A program made the translations under genes and the position numbers. A stretch of 64,000 nt of DNA from Lobulomyces angularis. Its lineage: Eukaryota; Chytridiomycota; Chytridiomycetes; Lobulomycetales; Lobulomycetaceae. Under the pieces are notes generated by a model. It had not been told where the DNA came from. It ran no database searches and saw nothing but the letters and a program-made list of their open reading frames with translations. Below, piece by piece: positions 50,191 to 61,427 of this stretch. The DNA lies in assembly GCA_027604685.1 (NCBI GenBank), contig JADHYX010000064.1, forward strand, positions 1 through 64,000, read 5' to 3'. Each line of letters begins with the position of its first letter. Positions within the stretch are counted from its first letter, which is position 1.

Positions 50191-52348
50191 ATGGGAGTAA
50201 GAGGCCTTACCACTTTTGCAACGAAATATCATTCTCAGTTGTGTATCGATCTCAAATTTGTAGTAAATGACTCTGAAACTGAAGCTGAGACTAAATTAAA
50301 TAGAAATTTGATTGTAGATGGATATAGGTAACTAAATACTAACAGTTTAATTAAAATACTGTAATTCTAGCTTTCTTTATCACATTGCAAACGATATAAA
50401 CTGGATTTTGGGGGCATCTCAACAAATTTACTTTTCAAACTTAATTAGAAACTACTTATTCAACTTAAAAAAGTTTTTTAATTTTATAGTTTTTGTGTTT
50501 GATGGACCGGAAGCAGAGTGTAAAAAAGAAACCAAAATTCAGAGAGAACTGCAAAAAATCGAAACTTTAAAGACTTTACGAAACAACTTAAACAAAGGCA
50601 TTTCATTGGTGAAATCCAATGGTAGTAATGATAATGTAGCAAGTTTTATGACTTTAACTTCAGTGGACATTTTTATGGAACTCGCATCTGTTGAATACCC
50701 TGACATTAAATTGATTACTCCAGATTTTGAAGCTGATGCTTTTATTAGTCAAATTGCATCAAGTTTTGGTGGTGACATTGAAGAAACTTTTGTGTTAAGC
50801 CAGGATTCAGGTTCCCTTTTTTTTTATCCGTTCTTAAGTTTATGCTACTTTAGATTTTTTTATTCACCACACGGAAAGATATCTTCCATTTGAATATTTC
50901 ATTATGGAAAAGTTTCCAACTTCAACGGTTTTGAAATCTAAATGTTTTAATTCAAATAACTTGCTAGCGTTACTAAACTTAAATAAAACGTCGATACCCC
51001 TTCTTGCAACTTTAGCTGGTTGTGATTATTTTTTCAGTGACATTTTCTTTAAAAGATTGTGCTTAGAAATGAAAATGTCAAAAAGAGATTGTAAATTTTT
51101 GACAATTTCTAAGTTTTTAAATAAATTTGACAGTCTTTTTAAAGTTAATGTTGAAGATCCCACGAATACAATTGAAGTGGTGTTAAATTTGATGTTTCCC
51201 GAAGAAACAGATTTTGAAATTAAGAAATTATTGGTGGATTCGTGTTTGGAGTATAAAAATACGCAGAAAATTACTTTATTCGAATTAGAAAAATACTATA
51301 TGAAATATGATGACGAATCAGATAGTGGCTATTTTCACTCTTACAAATTGTTGGAAGGTACAAGGAAAATGATCTGTAAAACATAATTCTTTTTTTTACT
51401 TTAGTACGGAAAAATAAAGTTTTTTGGTGTAATGTATTAATCTCAGATGTTGGAAAACGGTCAGTTTGGTATATTTCTAGGTTTATTCGCGTTTGGATAT
51501 ATGCAATTTTATGTGCAAATACTTTGGATTCCAAAGAATACAAAGAATGGCAGGGTGATGTTTACGAGGTCACAGAATATATGAGAAAAGGCTTTAATTT
51601 TCAACCTGAAATGGTGAAACCTGTTAGCTTCGGAGAATTTTATGCTGAATTATGCGAAAAGGAACAAAATGTTGACATAAAGAATTTCAGCAAAGAAAAA
51701 AAATCATTGCTGCATTTGAAGATTATGTATTCAAAAACTGATATTATTCTTGAAAAACAAAATAAACTTGATCCAGTGATGTTATCCTTAATCGTTGCCT
51801 TGAGAAGCTTGATAATTGAAGTTAATTTAAAAGAATCGAGGAATATTTGCAATTTTGAAGTTGTTTCGTTTCTAGTAACCTTTTTAAAGGTTAAGAATAT
51901 AAATGAAGTAGAAAACGCGTCAAATCCAGAAAAAGATGTTTTTGTAACATCAAACCCATTGCATCGATTGGCACAGTTTGAAACAATATTATTTAATCAA
52001 GACTTATTGTTAAAAAGTTTGCATCTGCGTTTTGCAAAAAACTACCACTTTTCTTCCAAAATATTTTTTGAATATTATAATTTAAGTAAAGGAGGAAGTA
52101 GTTTGAAGAGGCTGCTGGTAGGTTTAAACATTAAAGAATTCGATGAACTGCACGACTTATTTTCTGATTTAACTGATAAAATTGATGAGATTTTTAATTA
52201 CAAATACTCTGATTTGGAAACAGCCCCAAAAGTAAAAAATAAAGATGATTTTGTTTTTAAAGAAAAAAAGAGAAAAATAGCTCCAAAAAAAAAAGTGTTG
52301 AAAAGCAATAACATATTTGATGTGTTGACTTTAGGTTGTGAATTTTAA
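50191..52348 (+). CDS. Asteroid/ASTE1-like PIN-XPG nuclease family protein
   Basis: The protein begins MGVRGLTTFATKYHSQL, like XPG/FEN-type nucleases, followed by NRNLIVDGYSFLYHI (Asp in the N-terminal active-site strand) and IVFVFDGPEAECKK. LITPDFEADAFISQIAS and a spliced LSQDSDFFI come next; the DFEAD and SxDSDF motifs are the acidic cluster of the asteroid-domain group. The remainder is helical with LATLAGCDYFF. The last exon carries a long basic tail (EKKRKIAPKKKV). Four or five introns are present. Asteroid proteins act in DNA repair and signalling; the substrate is unknown. Mkt1 is a less likely alternative, because of the ASTE1-like internal order. Confidence 0.7.
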
Positions 52349-53042
52349 CATAAATTGATTTTCATTATTATTTATTTTCAGCATTGTTTTTTTTTAATTA
52401 TGTAAAATTAAATAAATTATGTTTGATATTAATGGAATTGGGAATGCCTTATTCTCAGAGAAATTAACAAAATGTCAACCTTCAATACATCATGTTTTAT
52501 AGAAACCATTTTTTGTTTAGAGAATTTGAATTTTAAATACAGTAAAATATTAACATTGCAATAAAAATTACTTACAGTTTAAAGGTTTTTTCTATTTGAT
52601 AAAATTTAAAATGAGTGGTTGAGTGTTGTACTGAGAAGGAAGAAGCAAGTGTCAGAAGAATTTTGGGCCAACATTACTACTCAATTTTGTGTTAAGTTTT
52701 GTATCAGTTAAAAAATTTTTTTTATCAATTTAATATTTGGTTATTAAAAGACCCTTATTCATGGCTGTCACATTTTTAAAATTCACCTTTACAACCTTAA
52801 ATCTTCTTTTATCATTCATTGGTAAGTTTTTTCTTTATAAAGTTAAATCAAATTTTTTTTTTTTTATTTGTTTTTTTATTGTTGATTTGTTTATATTTTT
52901 AATTTTTTTTATTTATTTTTTCTTTGTTTTTTCTTTTTTTTCTTTGTTATTTTTGTGTAACAGATGTTGGAATTTTTATTAAAATATAAAAACTAAAATA
53001 ATTATTTTAAAATTTAATTTAACATCAATTTTTTCAATTAAA
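52349..53042. other. Intergenic region
   Basis: About 0.7 kb, with very T-rich sequence at 52850-52960. The open frames there are low-complexity Phe/Leu runs and are not genes. Confidence 0.45.
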
Positions 53043-53686
53043 ATGGGAAAAGCTCGTTCAGGTAGGCTATTTTTCCTTGGAAAAAAAATAGTTTTAAACC
53101 TAAAAATTTATTTAAAAGAAAACTTTGTTAAAACTTTTTATATTTAAATTTAACGAAATATAGCAACTGTTAGTGGAGTTTCACCAAAATTTAATATTCC
53201 AGAAAATGATCCTAGTTTATCTAGATTTGGTGGATTCGATAACTTAGAACAACAATTCCAAAACCGACCAAGTCAAGAAAGACTAATCGAACAAAATATT
53301 TTAAAACGTAAGTTGTTCATTATATCATTCACTTTACCTAAAATTTTAGCACTTGGCTCATTGGCTCCACAAGCAGAACAATTAGAAAAAAGCTTTATTG
53401 AAGTAAAACTAAATCAAAAATTCAGTAACAGACCATCCGAAAAAGAATTGATGGAGCAAAACATTTTAAAAGCTCAATCAAATATTGCAATTTCCCTAGT
53501 AGTAAGTTCTTTCATTCTGTAATACAAATTATTAAAAAAAAAATATACATTCTTTGTTAGGGAAAAGCTGAAGAATTGAAAAAACATCAACTTCAAGATA
53601 CCATTTCAAAATCATTATTACACAGACCTTCAGAGAAAGAACTAAAAGAAAAATGTTTACTTACTGAAGTTGATAATGAGGAGTAA
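53043..53686 (+). CDS. RPEL-repeat protein (actin-binding motif)
   Basis: A protein of about 145 residues from four exons: a 19-nt first exon (MGKARS) followed by exons with RPEL-like units. These read QNRPSQERLIEQNIL, SNRPSEKELMEQNIL and LHRPSEKELKEKCLL, each starting with an L..(K/Q)(F/L) helix. In other eukaryotes the RPEL motif binds monomeric actin (MRTF, Phactr). Almost the whole protein consists of these units plus a short acidic end (TEVDNEE). No phosphatase-binding or DNA-binding domain is seen. It may be a small G-actin buffer. The function is inferred. Confidence 0.8.
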
Positions 53687-53925
53687 AAGTAGTTAATTAT
53701 AGTTAGAAAGAATTTTTTTTTATAATATCTTTTCTTTTAATTTCAAGTTTTGCTTTTAAGTTTTTTTTTAATATTGCATTAATTTATTTTCCTTTATTTT
53801 AATTTTAATTTTATTTAATTTCTAACGAAATCCCTACTGTTTTCAAAGAATAATGTATTTTAAAATATGTACTGTATATAAAATATGATATGAAAATTAT
53901 TAAATTTTAATACAAAGAAAAAAAA

Positions 53926-55157
53926 TTAATCATAGATGTGATTTGTAACTAACAAACTAATACTAAAGCTTACTAGCATGAAAGGTACAAGAGTAAATGA
54001 TACACTGTAACATATTCTGATATAAAATAAACCTATATTAAAAAACAAAAAAATACAGATAATATTTTTCTTACCTTAAATATTTCGAAACAAACCTACT
54101 CCATTCGTTATGGCAGGCAGGAGTAGAAACGACTTGGAATGGCTTCTTCTCCACGTCGCCATTGACTTCTCTTTTTGTTAAGATGCTGTTCTCTGAATTT
54201 GTAAATCCATGGCATCTTCCATTTACAAATGGTCTGTCAAAGTGACTTAAATAGCCACAGCAACCATACTTGAAAATATAGAAATTAGAAGCTTATAATT
54301 TTTATAACTAAAACCTTTGACTGTATTAGATTTTTTTCAGCATTGTAACTGTTCCACTGATTGGATATATTTATCTCAAACTCTGAACTATTTACTTCTT
54401 TAAATGTAAGGTATCCCAAAGTAACCCATCCAGCAAATACTGGTATGTTTAGTATAACAAAAAAAGTCAAAATAAACTTTTTATGAGAGAAGGCACCCAA
54501 AAACCCAATTAATCTATATTGTAAAAATAAACTTTAAAAACCCAATAATAAACAAATTGTTTTTACCCAGTTAATGCCATTAATGTTGATACTACTGTCA
54601 ACAAAATCAAAAAGACAATACTAATTGCTTTATATAATACAGCATCGTAATAATTATTTAACCTTAATTTTATTAATTAACAAAAAAAAAATTTTAATAA
54701 ATGAAGATAAATACCAGGTGGAAATTGAAAAAATTGTTAATGCACATCCAAAAAAAGTAAACTAATAAAGAAACAAAAGGAAAAAAACAATTGTAATATT
54801 TTAGATTGGATAATTAAAAAAAAAGTTTTTTTTTATTTTCCAAACCATTGCATTGAAAAAAAGAAAAGTGACTTTTGATCTACCAAATTTAAGAAAGTTT
54901 TCCTTATTCACAGCACTAAAGTTACTAAAGTAACTTCTCATACTAAATTTTGATATGGTGGTTTTTTTACTTCTGGCAGCTTGACTTTTTTGACTATTTA
55001 ATCTCTTTATTCCAAAGTTAAATAGTGAATTATTTGTTCCAGTAGTAGATCTACTGTGAGGTACTTTCTTTTCCACATCTCCTTGAGCAATTACTGAGCT
55101 AATCTGTATAGAAATTTAGCAATTTATTTAATTTCATATTTTACGTACTTCAAGCAT
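53926..55157 (-). CDS. Tetraspanin
   Basis: This is a four-helix membrane protein. A basic N-terminal exon is followed by TM1 and a helix containing AISIVFLILLTVVSTLMAL. TM3 is FILTFFVILNIPVFAGWVTLGYL. The large extracellular loop has YGCCGYLSHFD (CCG motif), NGRCHGF and PACHNEW. A final TM reads ICYSVSFTLVPFMLVSFSI after a short intron. The CCG plus further Cys pair is diagnostic of tetraspanins. A 9-nt first exon (ATGCTTGAA) is inferred from splice phase. In fungi, related proteins act in infection structures or septa. Confidence 0.75.
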
Positions 55158-55374
55158 TGGATGATATATATATATGAGAATAACCACCAATTTTTGAAAA
55201 GAATCTTATTTGTTTTATTTTATTTTTTATCTCAATGGGTCTACTAAAAGCTCTCTTTGTTTTAAACTCCGAAGTTCTTATTAATCGCGAACTGCTGCAA
55301 ATGAAAAATTTATTAAAAAATTTTCTGTGCATCAACTTTTTATTATTTACATTAAATTATATACATTTTTTTTT

Positions 55375-57177
55375 TTATATTTCACAATCAGAGCCGTCTG
55401 TATCAGACAGATCCAAGAACAAGTTTATTATTCTAGCTGAGTTTTTACATTTGCACATCGAAGTTGGCAAATTTTTAAGTTCCAAAATGTCATTAAAGCT
55501 ATTTTTCTTCAACATCCTAGCTTTGTAGAGCGCTAGATTATTTTGTGCATTAATGTCAACCCTTTTATCCTTTAACAATTTTTCTACAATATTATAATTC
55601 CCTTCACTTGATGCTTCTATAAGAGCAAGATTGTCTTGATCTGACGGATCAACTCGATTATCCTTCAGTAATATGTCAACCACTGGTCCGTAACCTCGCC
55701 TGCAGGATTCTATAAAAACAATATTTTTCTGAGCAGAAGGGTCAACTCTTTTATCGTGTATTAGATAAGTCAATATATCATAAAATCCTCGTTTTGACGC
55801 CTCTATAACGGCTAAATTGTTTAATTCAGAAGGATCAAATCTGATGTCAAGTAAAAGTCTTTTAACTATTTCACTATGTCCATTAACAACAGCTTGAATT
55901 AAAGGGTGATATATTCCAGAAGAAAATTTAGCATTCTGATAGTTTAAGATAAGCTCTAATATTGGTAGACTCCCTATCTCGGACGCCAGATTAGCTAAAA
56001 CAGAAAAATCTAGCCTTCTTTTCACTCTATCATCTTCCAGCAATAACATAACAACTACTATATTTTTGTATAGGCAGGCTCTGTTTATTGCCAAATTATC
56101 GTGTAGCGAAGCGTCGATTTCCTTTATTGCTAACAGCTTTTTCACAATTTCTTCTTTTCCATACCGTGCAGCACTGATCAAAATTTTGCTGCCATCTAGC
56201 ATTGCACAAAAGCCTGGTTCTTTCAAAATTCTTTCCAATGATCCAAATTCTCCATCTTCCATGTTAAGTAAAAATAATTCTTTTAACTTAGCCGATGTCA
56301 AATGATTGCGTTGTAATAACAAATCGACACCTTGTACAGATTAAAAGTGAAGTACATATCAAACGTTACCAACAGTATAATTATTTTTCAAGGAAAACTT
56401 AACCAAATCCTCCAGCTGATTCTGTGGAAGTTCCAATCTGTCGTCCTGCATTAAAACTTTTATAGATTCCGTACAATAATTTTCCACTGCCACCTTAATT
56501 AACGAATTTCCAAATAAATGAGCACTTGGAAGCTCGAGTAACTTTTTTAAAACGAAGTGATGACCATTTAATACAGAAAACCATAAAGCGAAGCCGTATG
56601 TAGAGCCCCAATCTAGATCTTGCAGATTTTGCAATAATAACTTAATAATAGTTAAATGTCCTTTTTCCGCAGCGACGACTAGGAGATGTTTTATGTTATC
56701 CAATATCAAAACTTTTGGTTCTCCTAAAAATCTTCTTACAATCTGGATATGACCATTTTTACATGCAAGACAAAATGATTCTGCTAATACACTTTGGATA
56801 TCAATTTCCTGCAAAAGCCAGTCAACTATAGAAGCGTGCCCAAATTGCGATGCAGACTTCAGCGCAGCAGATTTTTCTAAAATAGGATTGTATACAAAAG
56901 TATTCATTAGCTCTTTTAGTAACACTACGTATCCACCACTCGCTGCCCAAACTACAATCTCACGAAGTGAAGGTTCCAAACAAATATTCTTGTTGACAGA
57001 TAAAAACTTTACACAAAAACTAGGATTATCTTTTTTTGCTGCGATTTTAACCAAATTCTTATCTGTAGACAAATATAAGGGAATGTACAGATGATGTGCG
57101 GCTAATGCAAAATTCAAAAAATCATCAGCATTCAAATATTGAGCAACTAAGATAATAATTTCTTTAGGTATCTGCAA
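55375..57177 (-). CDS. F-box protein with ankyrin repeats
   Basis: Two long exons separated by a 39-nt or so intron near 56330. Exon 1 begins MQIPKEIIILVAQYLNADDF, an F-box, and continues with ankyrin repeats such as SASQFGHASIVDWLLQE and VAAEKGHLTIIKLLLQN. Exon 2 continues with a run of units of the type SEIVKRLLLDIRFDPSELNN and NYNIVEKLLKDKRVDINAQN. The layout suggests an SCF substrate adaptor with a long solenoid. Similar repeat-rich F-box/ankyrin proteins are common in amoebae, large DNA viruses and some chytrids. No break is seen. Confidence 0.8.
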
Positions 57178-57445
57178 TATTCTAATTCGAAACTAAAATT
57201 TATTAAAAATGACTTTAATTAATCTAGATTTCTAATTTATCTTATTTCTATAAAATTTTAATATTAAAATATATCTGCGTTGTTTCTGTTACCTGTTTAC
57301 AAGATGTAAGTAGATTGTACGAGAGCATACAGACAGGGCTGCTGGCTGGATGTAAATTCAAGGTTTACCAAATTACTGATCAAAATTGATTCAAAAAAAA
57401 TTTTTTTTTTGACAATTACTGTAACAAAAATTTATGTTTTGAAAG

Positions 57446-58392
57446 ATGACGAAAGCATACGAAGGTTTTATTCATAAGTTTGCGTTAGTATTGTTATAAT
57501 TGTAACTTTTTTTTAATTATTTAGCTTTGAAGGAAATGTTCAAAGCATCAAAACTCTAGTGGAGGCAGAACAAAATTGCATCAACTCAAAAGATGAAGAT
57601 AAAAGGTTTTATGATTTATTGATAATCCTAATCTTAATTGCGTTGTAGAACTCCCCTTCACTCTGCATGTTCTGGAGGTAAATCAAATGTGGTAGAATAC
57701 TTAATTTCAATGAAAGTGGAAGTAGATGCTAAAGATGACGCTGACTGGTTTTTAAATTATTAAATTACATTTTAATTCCATAAATAGGACACCTTTATTA
57801 ATAGCAGCATCAGTTGGAAATTTGGAAATAGTAGAAATGCTTGTTAAAGCAGGTGCTGATATTAATCACCAAAATGAACAAGGAAACACTCCGTTGCATT
57901 ATTCCTGCTCAAAAAATAGATACGAAGTTGTTGAGTATTTATTAAATTCTAAAGCCGATCTTGGTGCATCCAATAAACTTGGACAGTTGCCCATTCATAG
58001 AGCGGCTTCCTTGGGTACAACATGACAAAATAAAATTTTTATATAACCCTTTTTAGGAAATAATAAAATAGTTGGATTACTTTTAGATAAGGGTTCTAAG
58101 TTAAACGCTAAAGGTTTTTTTTGTTTTATTTTTTTGATTTTGCGAAATTTCTATTCCCTTACTTGTAGACAATGTCTGGAATACCCCTTTGCATTTAGCC
58201 TGCGAAAGTGGTTTTGGCGAAACTGCCAAATTTTTAATTGAAAGAGGTAATTTTTTTTTTNNNNNNNNNNTAAAAATTTATAATTTTTTAGGTGCTGACG
58301 TTGAAATTCAGAATAAAGAAAAAAACACTTGTTTTGATGTCATTGGAGACAATAATTTGAAAAAACACTTAATGCTTTTTGTGAACGGATGA
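57446..58392 (+). CDS. PSMD10: Gankyrin / 26S proteasome regulatory subunit 10-like (ankyrin repeats)
   Basis: This all-ankyrin protein of about 225 residues chaperones proteasome base assembly (Nas6/PSMD10). The first exon gives MTKAYEGFIHKFA, followed by FEGNVQSIKTLVEAEQNC and then ankyrin units: RTPLHSACSGGKSNVVEYLI, TPLLIAASVGNLEIVEMLV, TPLHYSCSKNRYEVVEYLL, LPIHRAASLGNNKIVGLLL and TPLHLACESGFGETAKFLI. It is split by six short introns. One intron contains an assembly gap of ten Ns at 58261-58270 beside a T-run; the coding exons are intact. Confidence 0.8.
58261..58270. other. Assembly gap (10 N)
   Basis: Ten Ns follow a poly-T run inside an intron of the gankyrin gene. The gap size is a placeholder. 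Confidence 0.99.
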
Positions 58393-58501
58393 AATTAAAT
58401 ATTCTTTAAAAATTTATTTTACTGTTGAATTACAAAGTTACTATAGTGTTTACATCTATTTAAACTAAAAACCCTCTAAAAATAGTCATCGTTTGGTGTT
58501 A

Positions 58502-59657
58502 TTAAATGTCATCACTTTTTAGAAGTATATAGTTATTATCAGAGGCAGTATCAAATTTTGAAATTTTTATGTGCTTTATTGACCCGGAGTCATTTTCGGT
58601 GTTAAAATAGAAGGTCCGGTTAGGAAACTGTCTCCAAACTTTTCCAGACGCCTAATTTTGAGAAATAAACAGAAAAGGCAAAAAAAAAAATAAAAAACCT
58701 ACTGGTTTTAAAGGAAATTTTGAATTACTACTATCTTCTTCCTTTTGGTCAAAATTATTTTTTACCGCAAAATTTATTGTCTAAATTTTAAATAATTTTT
58801 ATGTACAATTTTTTTTAGTTACCAGTATTGCAAAGTTTTTATTGTAACAACATCTTTTCATTAACAGCCCAGTTTTATTTACAAAGCTCGCACCTAAAAA
58901 AAAAAAAAAATTTAAGAGCGGATTTTTTAAAATATACTTTGTGAATTTAATATAGGAGATAGCAGACTAGCAATTGCGTCCACAACAACCAGTGATAGTG
59001 TGGATAGAAATTGGTTATTCTAATAATAAAAAAAAATTAAGTAAACCTTAAAAAAAAATTAATGCCTCTTGGGATTCTAAATTTTCAAAAAATTGGATAA
59101 AATCGAAGATACAAAATATGGATATAATTTTTAACCTTTCAAGAATTGAATTTTCACTAAAACAATATTTATTATGTTGATTAGATGTCAATAGTTTTTT
59201 TTTTAAATTGCTAATAATTTCTAGAAATCTTTTGAAAGTAAAGGAGTTTGAATTGTCAATAAATATAACCGTTGATGTGGGTGAAGATATTAAAGTGAAA
59301 GCTGTTATAAGAATTGAAAATTGAGTCCTACATTTTAATGTGTAAAAGATGAGTATGTACTATTTCCGAAACTAATCTTACTTTAAAGTGCCAGGATTGC
59401 CTAATGACGAGAGCTTAAAATTAGTAACTATAATAAGAAGACATACCAAAAAACTCAGTGATGCTACCGATTTTCAAACCACCTATTAATATTAAACACA
59501 TATTTTAGTTTTAAATTGTAAAAAGTATGAGGAGACCCTCCAACAATTGATCTAAAGAATCAAATCCACTTTTGACTCTACTTTGATTTTTAATAGCAAG
59601 TGATATGGGATCCTTTACTGGTTCAAGATTGTTCGTGTCGGCTGACAGAGAAAACAT
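58502..59657 (-). CDS. RAD51 paralogue, RAD51D-like
   Basis: This is a RecA-family recombination protein. Exon 1 gives MFSLSADTNNLEPV...KSGFDSLDQLLEG, as in RAD51D before its P-loop, then GGLKIGSITEFFG. The P-loop is spliced over three exons and reads GNPGTLKTQ, with Leu where Gly is usual (consensus GxxGxGKT); Lys and Thr remain. After it come VIFIDNSNSF and the Walker B strand SLVVVDAIASLLSPIL. The C-terminal part has NFAILVTKNTINFAV, and KVWRQFPNRTFYF, similar to RAD51D. Introns are many and short, some with stop codons. The call rests on order of motifs. Confidence 0.72.
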
Positions 59658-60029
59658 TTATTTAAATAGTTTTAACTTTTTTTTTTATGTTTTTTTTTTC
59701 TTTTTTTAAAAATAGAATATATATTTTTTTTTTTTTCTTTGTAACAAAGGAACAAGATTTTACAAAATCAAACAACTAAAATTTTTTTGTGAATTAGATT
59801 AAGCATGAATCTTTTTAAATTTTTTTAAAAAATTTTATTTAGTTTTTAATTTTTATTATCTATAATTTCTTCAAAAAATTTTTTTTTTTTTTTTTTTTTT
59901 TTAAAAAATAGAAAAATATCAATAATAAAAAAATAAAATAAACTTTTAATATTATAAGATTGAATAAAAAATTTTTAATCAAGAAAAACGAACATTAACT
60001 CCTTGAAAAAAAAATTAGTTGTGAAAAAG
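59658..60029. other. Divergent AT-rich spacer
   Basis: T-rich sequence with a run of over 20 Ts at 59879-59902. It separates the RAD51D-like gene and MDM12 and probably contains both promoters. Confidence 0.4.
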
Positions 60030-61212
60030 ATGAGTTTTGATATTAATTGGAATCTATTGGATGATAAAATAGCTGATAGTTTAAAAGAATTTTTAAACAA
60101 TCACTTAAAGGACCTTGAAACCCCAGAATTTTTAGGTCCCATTAGAGTATCGACTTTTGAATTTGGCTCTGGTATGATAATTATTACATAAATTTTTTTA
60201 TTCAATTGAACGCTAATGAATTTTTCATATTTTTTAGAACCTCCATCAGTAATAATTAAAGACATTACGGAACCAGTTTGTTAATTTTTTTACTTTTTTA
60301 AAAAATTTTTTGAATTAAAAATTTCCAAAAAAAAAAAAAAAAAAAAAAATTTTTAGTTAACAGAATTTTATTTATCCGATAATGAAGTAGAGCATAGAGA
60401 AATTGGTAATAACAGTAACGATAAAGGCTGGGAAGATCAAGAGAAGCCTGAAAATTTCAATAGTTATTCTTCAAAAGGAGGGTATTACCCAATTCAGCAA
60501 AACTTCAGTGTAAATAATGGGTCTGGTAGTCCGATTGAACTAAGTAGAACAAATAGTGCCTCTAACTTTTTCTCGCAGCAAATTCTCTCCAGAGAGGATT
60601 CTTTTGAAGACATCCAAAAAAATAACAGCTTCAGGGGAGAAGAAATAATTGAAAAAAAAGATGAGGATGTTCAAATTGAAATACTGATAGAATACTATGG
60701 TAACATGAAACTAACTATCACCACCGAACTACATATCAATCAACCAACACCCTCCTTTATGGTCTTACCAGTTACTCTATCGCTAACAGGTTTTTCATTT
60801 TCAGGTAATCTGATTTATTTCAAAAAAAAAGTTTTAATATACTTTTCCTTTAATTCAAGCTATTGCGATTCTTGCATATTTAAGGAAAAGAATTAATTTT
60901 TGTTTTAAGGAATCTGATACAGGAGAAAGGTCTATTTTGTTTGAAAATACTAAAAAGTGGGACTAATTTTTTTATAAATTTTATTTTTTTTAATAATATA
61001 GCTTATTGAAAGATATTAATATAGATTCTGAAGTTGGTGATACTAGCAGACAAGGTAATATATATCCATAATATAATAAAATCTAGAAATGATGATTTTT
61101 AGTTTTAAAAAACGTTGGTAAAATTGAAAGATTTATTGTTGAGCAAATTCGAAAACTAATTGACGAATTTTTAACTTTTCCATCATATCACTCAATAGAT
61201 TTAAATCTTTAA
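60030..61212 (+). CDS. MDM12: ERMES subunit MDM12
   Basis: This SMP-domain protein links the ER and mitochondria and transfers phospholipids. The start is MSFDINWNLLDDKIADSLKE, the diagnostic MDM12 N-terminus, then LGPIRVSTFEFGS, SVIIKDITEP and LTEFYLSDNE. After a Ser/Asn-rich insert the SMP core continues with QIEILIEYYGNMKLTITTEL and PSFMVLPVTLSLTGFSFS. AIAILAYLRKRINFCF follows, then VLKNVGKIERFIVEQIRKLI. Introns are about five. Most ERMES genes are typical of fungi and some protists. Confidence 0.93.
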
Positions 61213-61427
61213 AAAAAAAGAGTTTTTTAATTTTAATAATATACGTCTATTTTTTTTTCAGCTTGATTTCTAATTATAATTTTTTAACTTAACAAAAATA
61301 AGAAAAAAAAAAACTATATTACAAATTTTAAGATTAATAAATTGAGAAATTAATAAAAAAAAAAAATTTCGCAAATTTTCAGGTTAAGTTAAAAAAAAAT
61401 TTTTCAAAATTTGTTGCAAAAAATATC

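Noticed and set aside
52737..52982. 81-codon open frame rich in Phe and Leu
   Set aside because: It arises from T-runs; there is no sensible composition or family.
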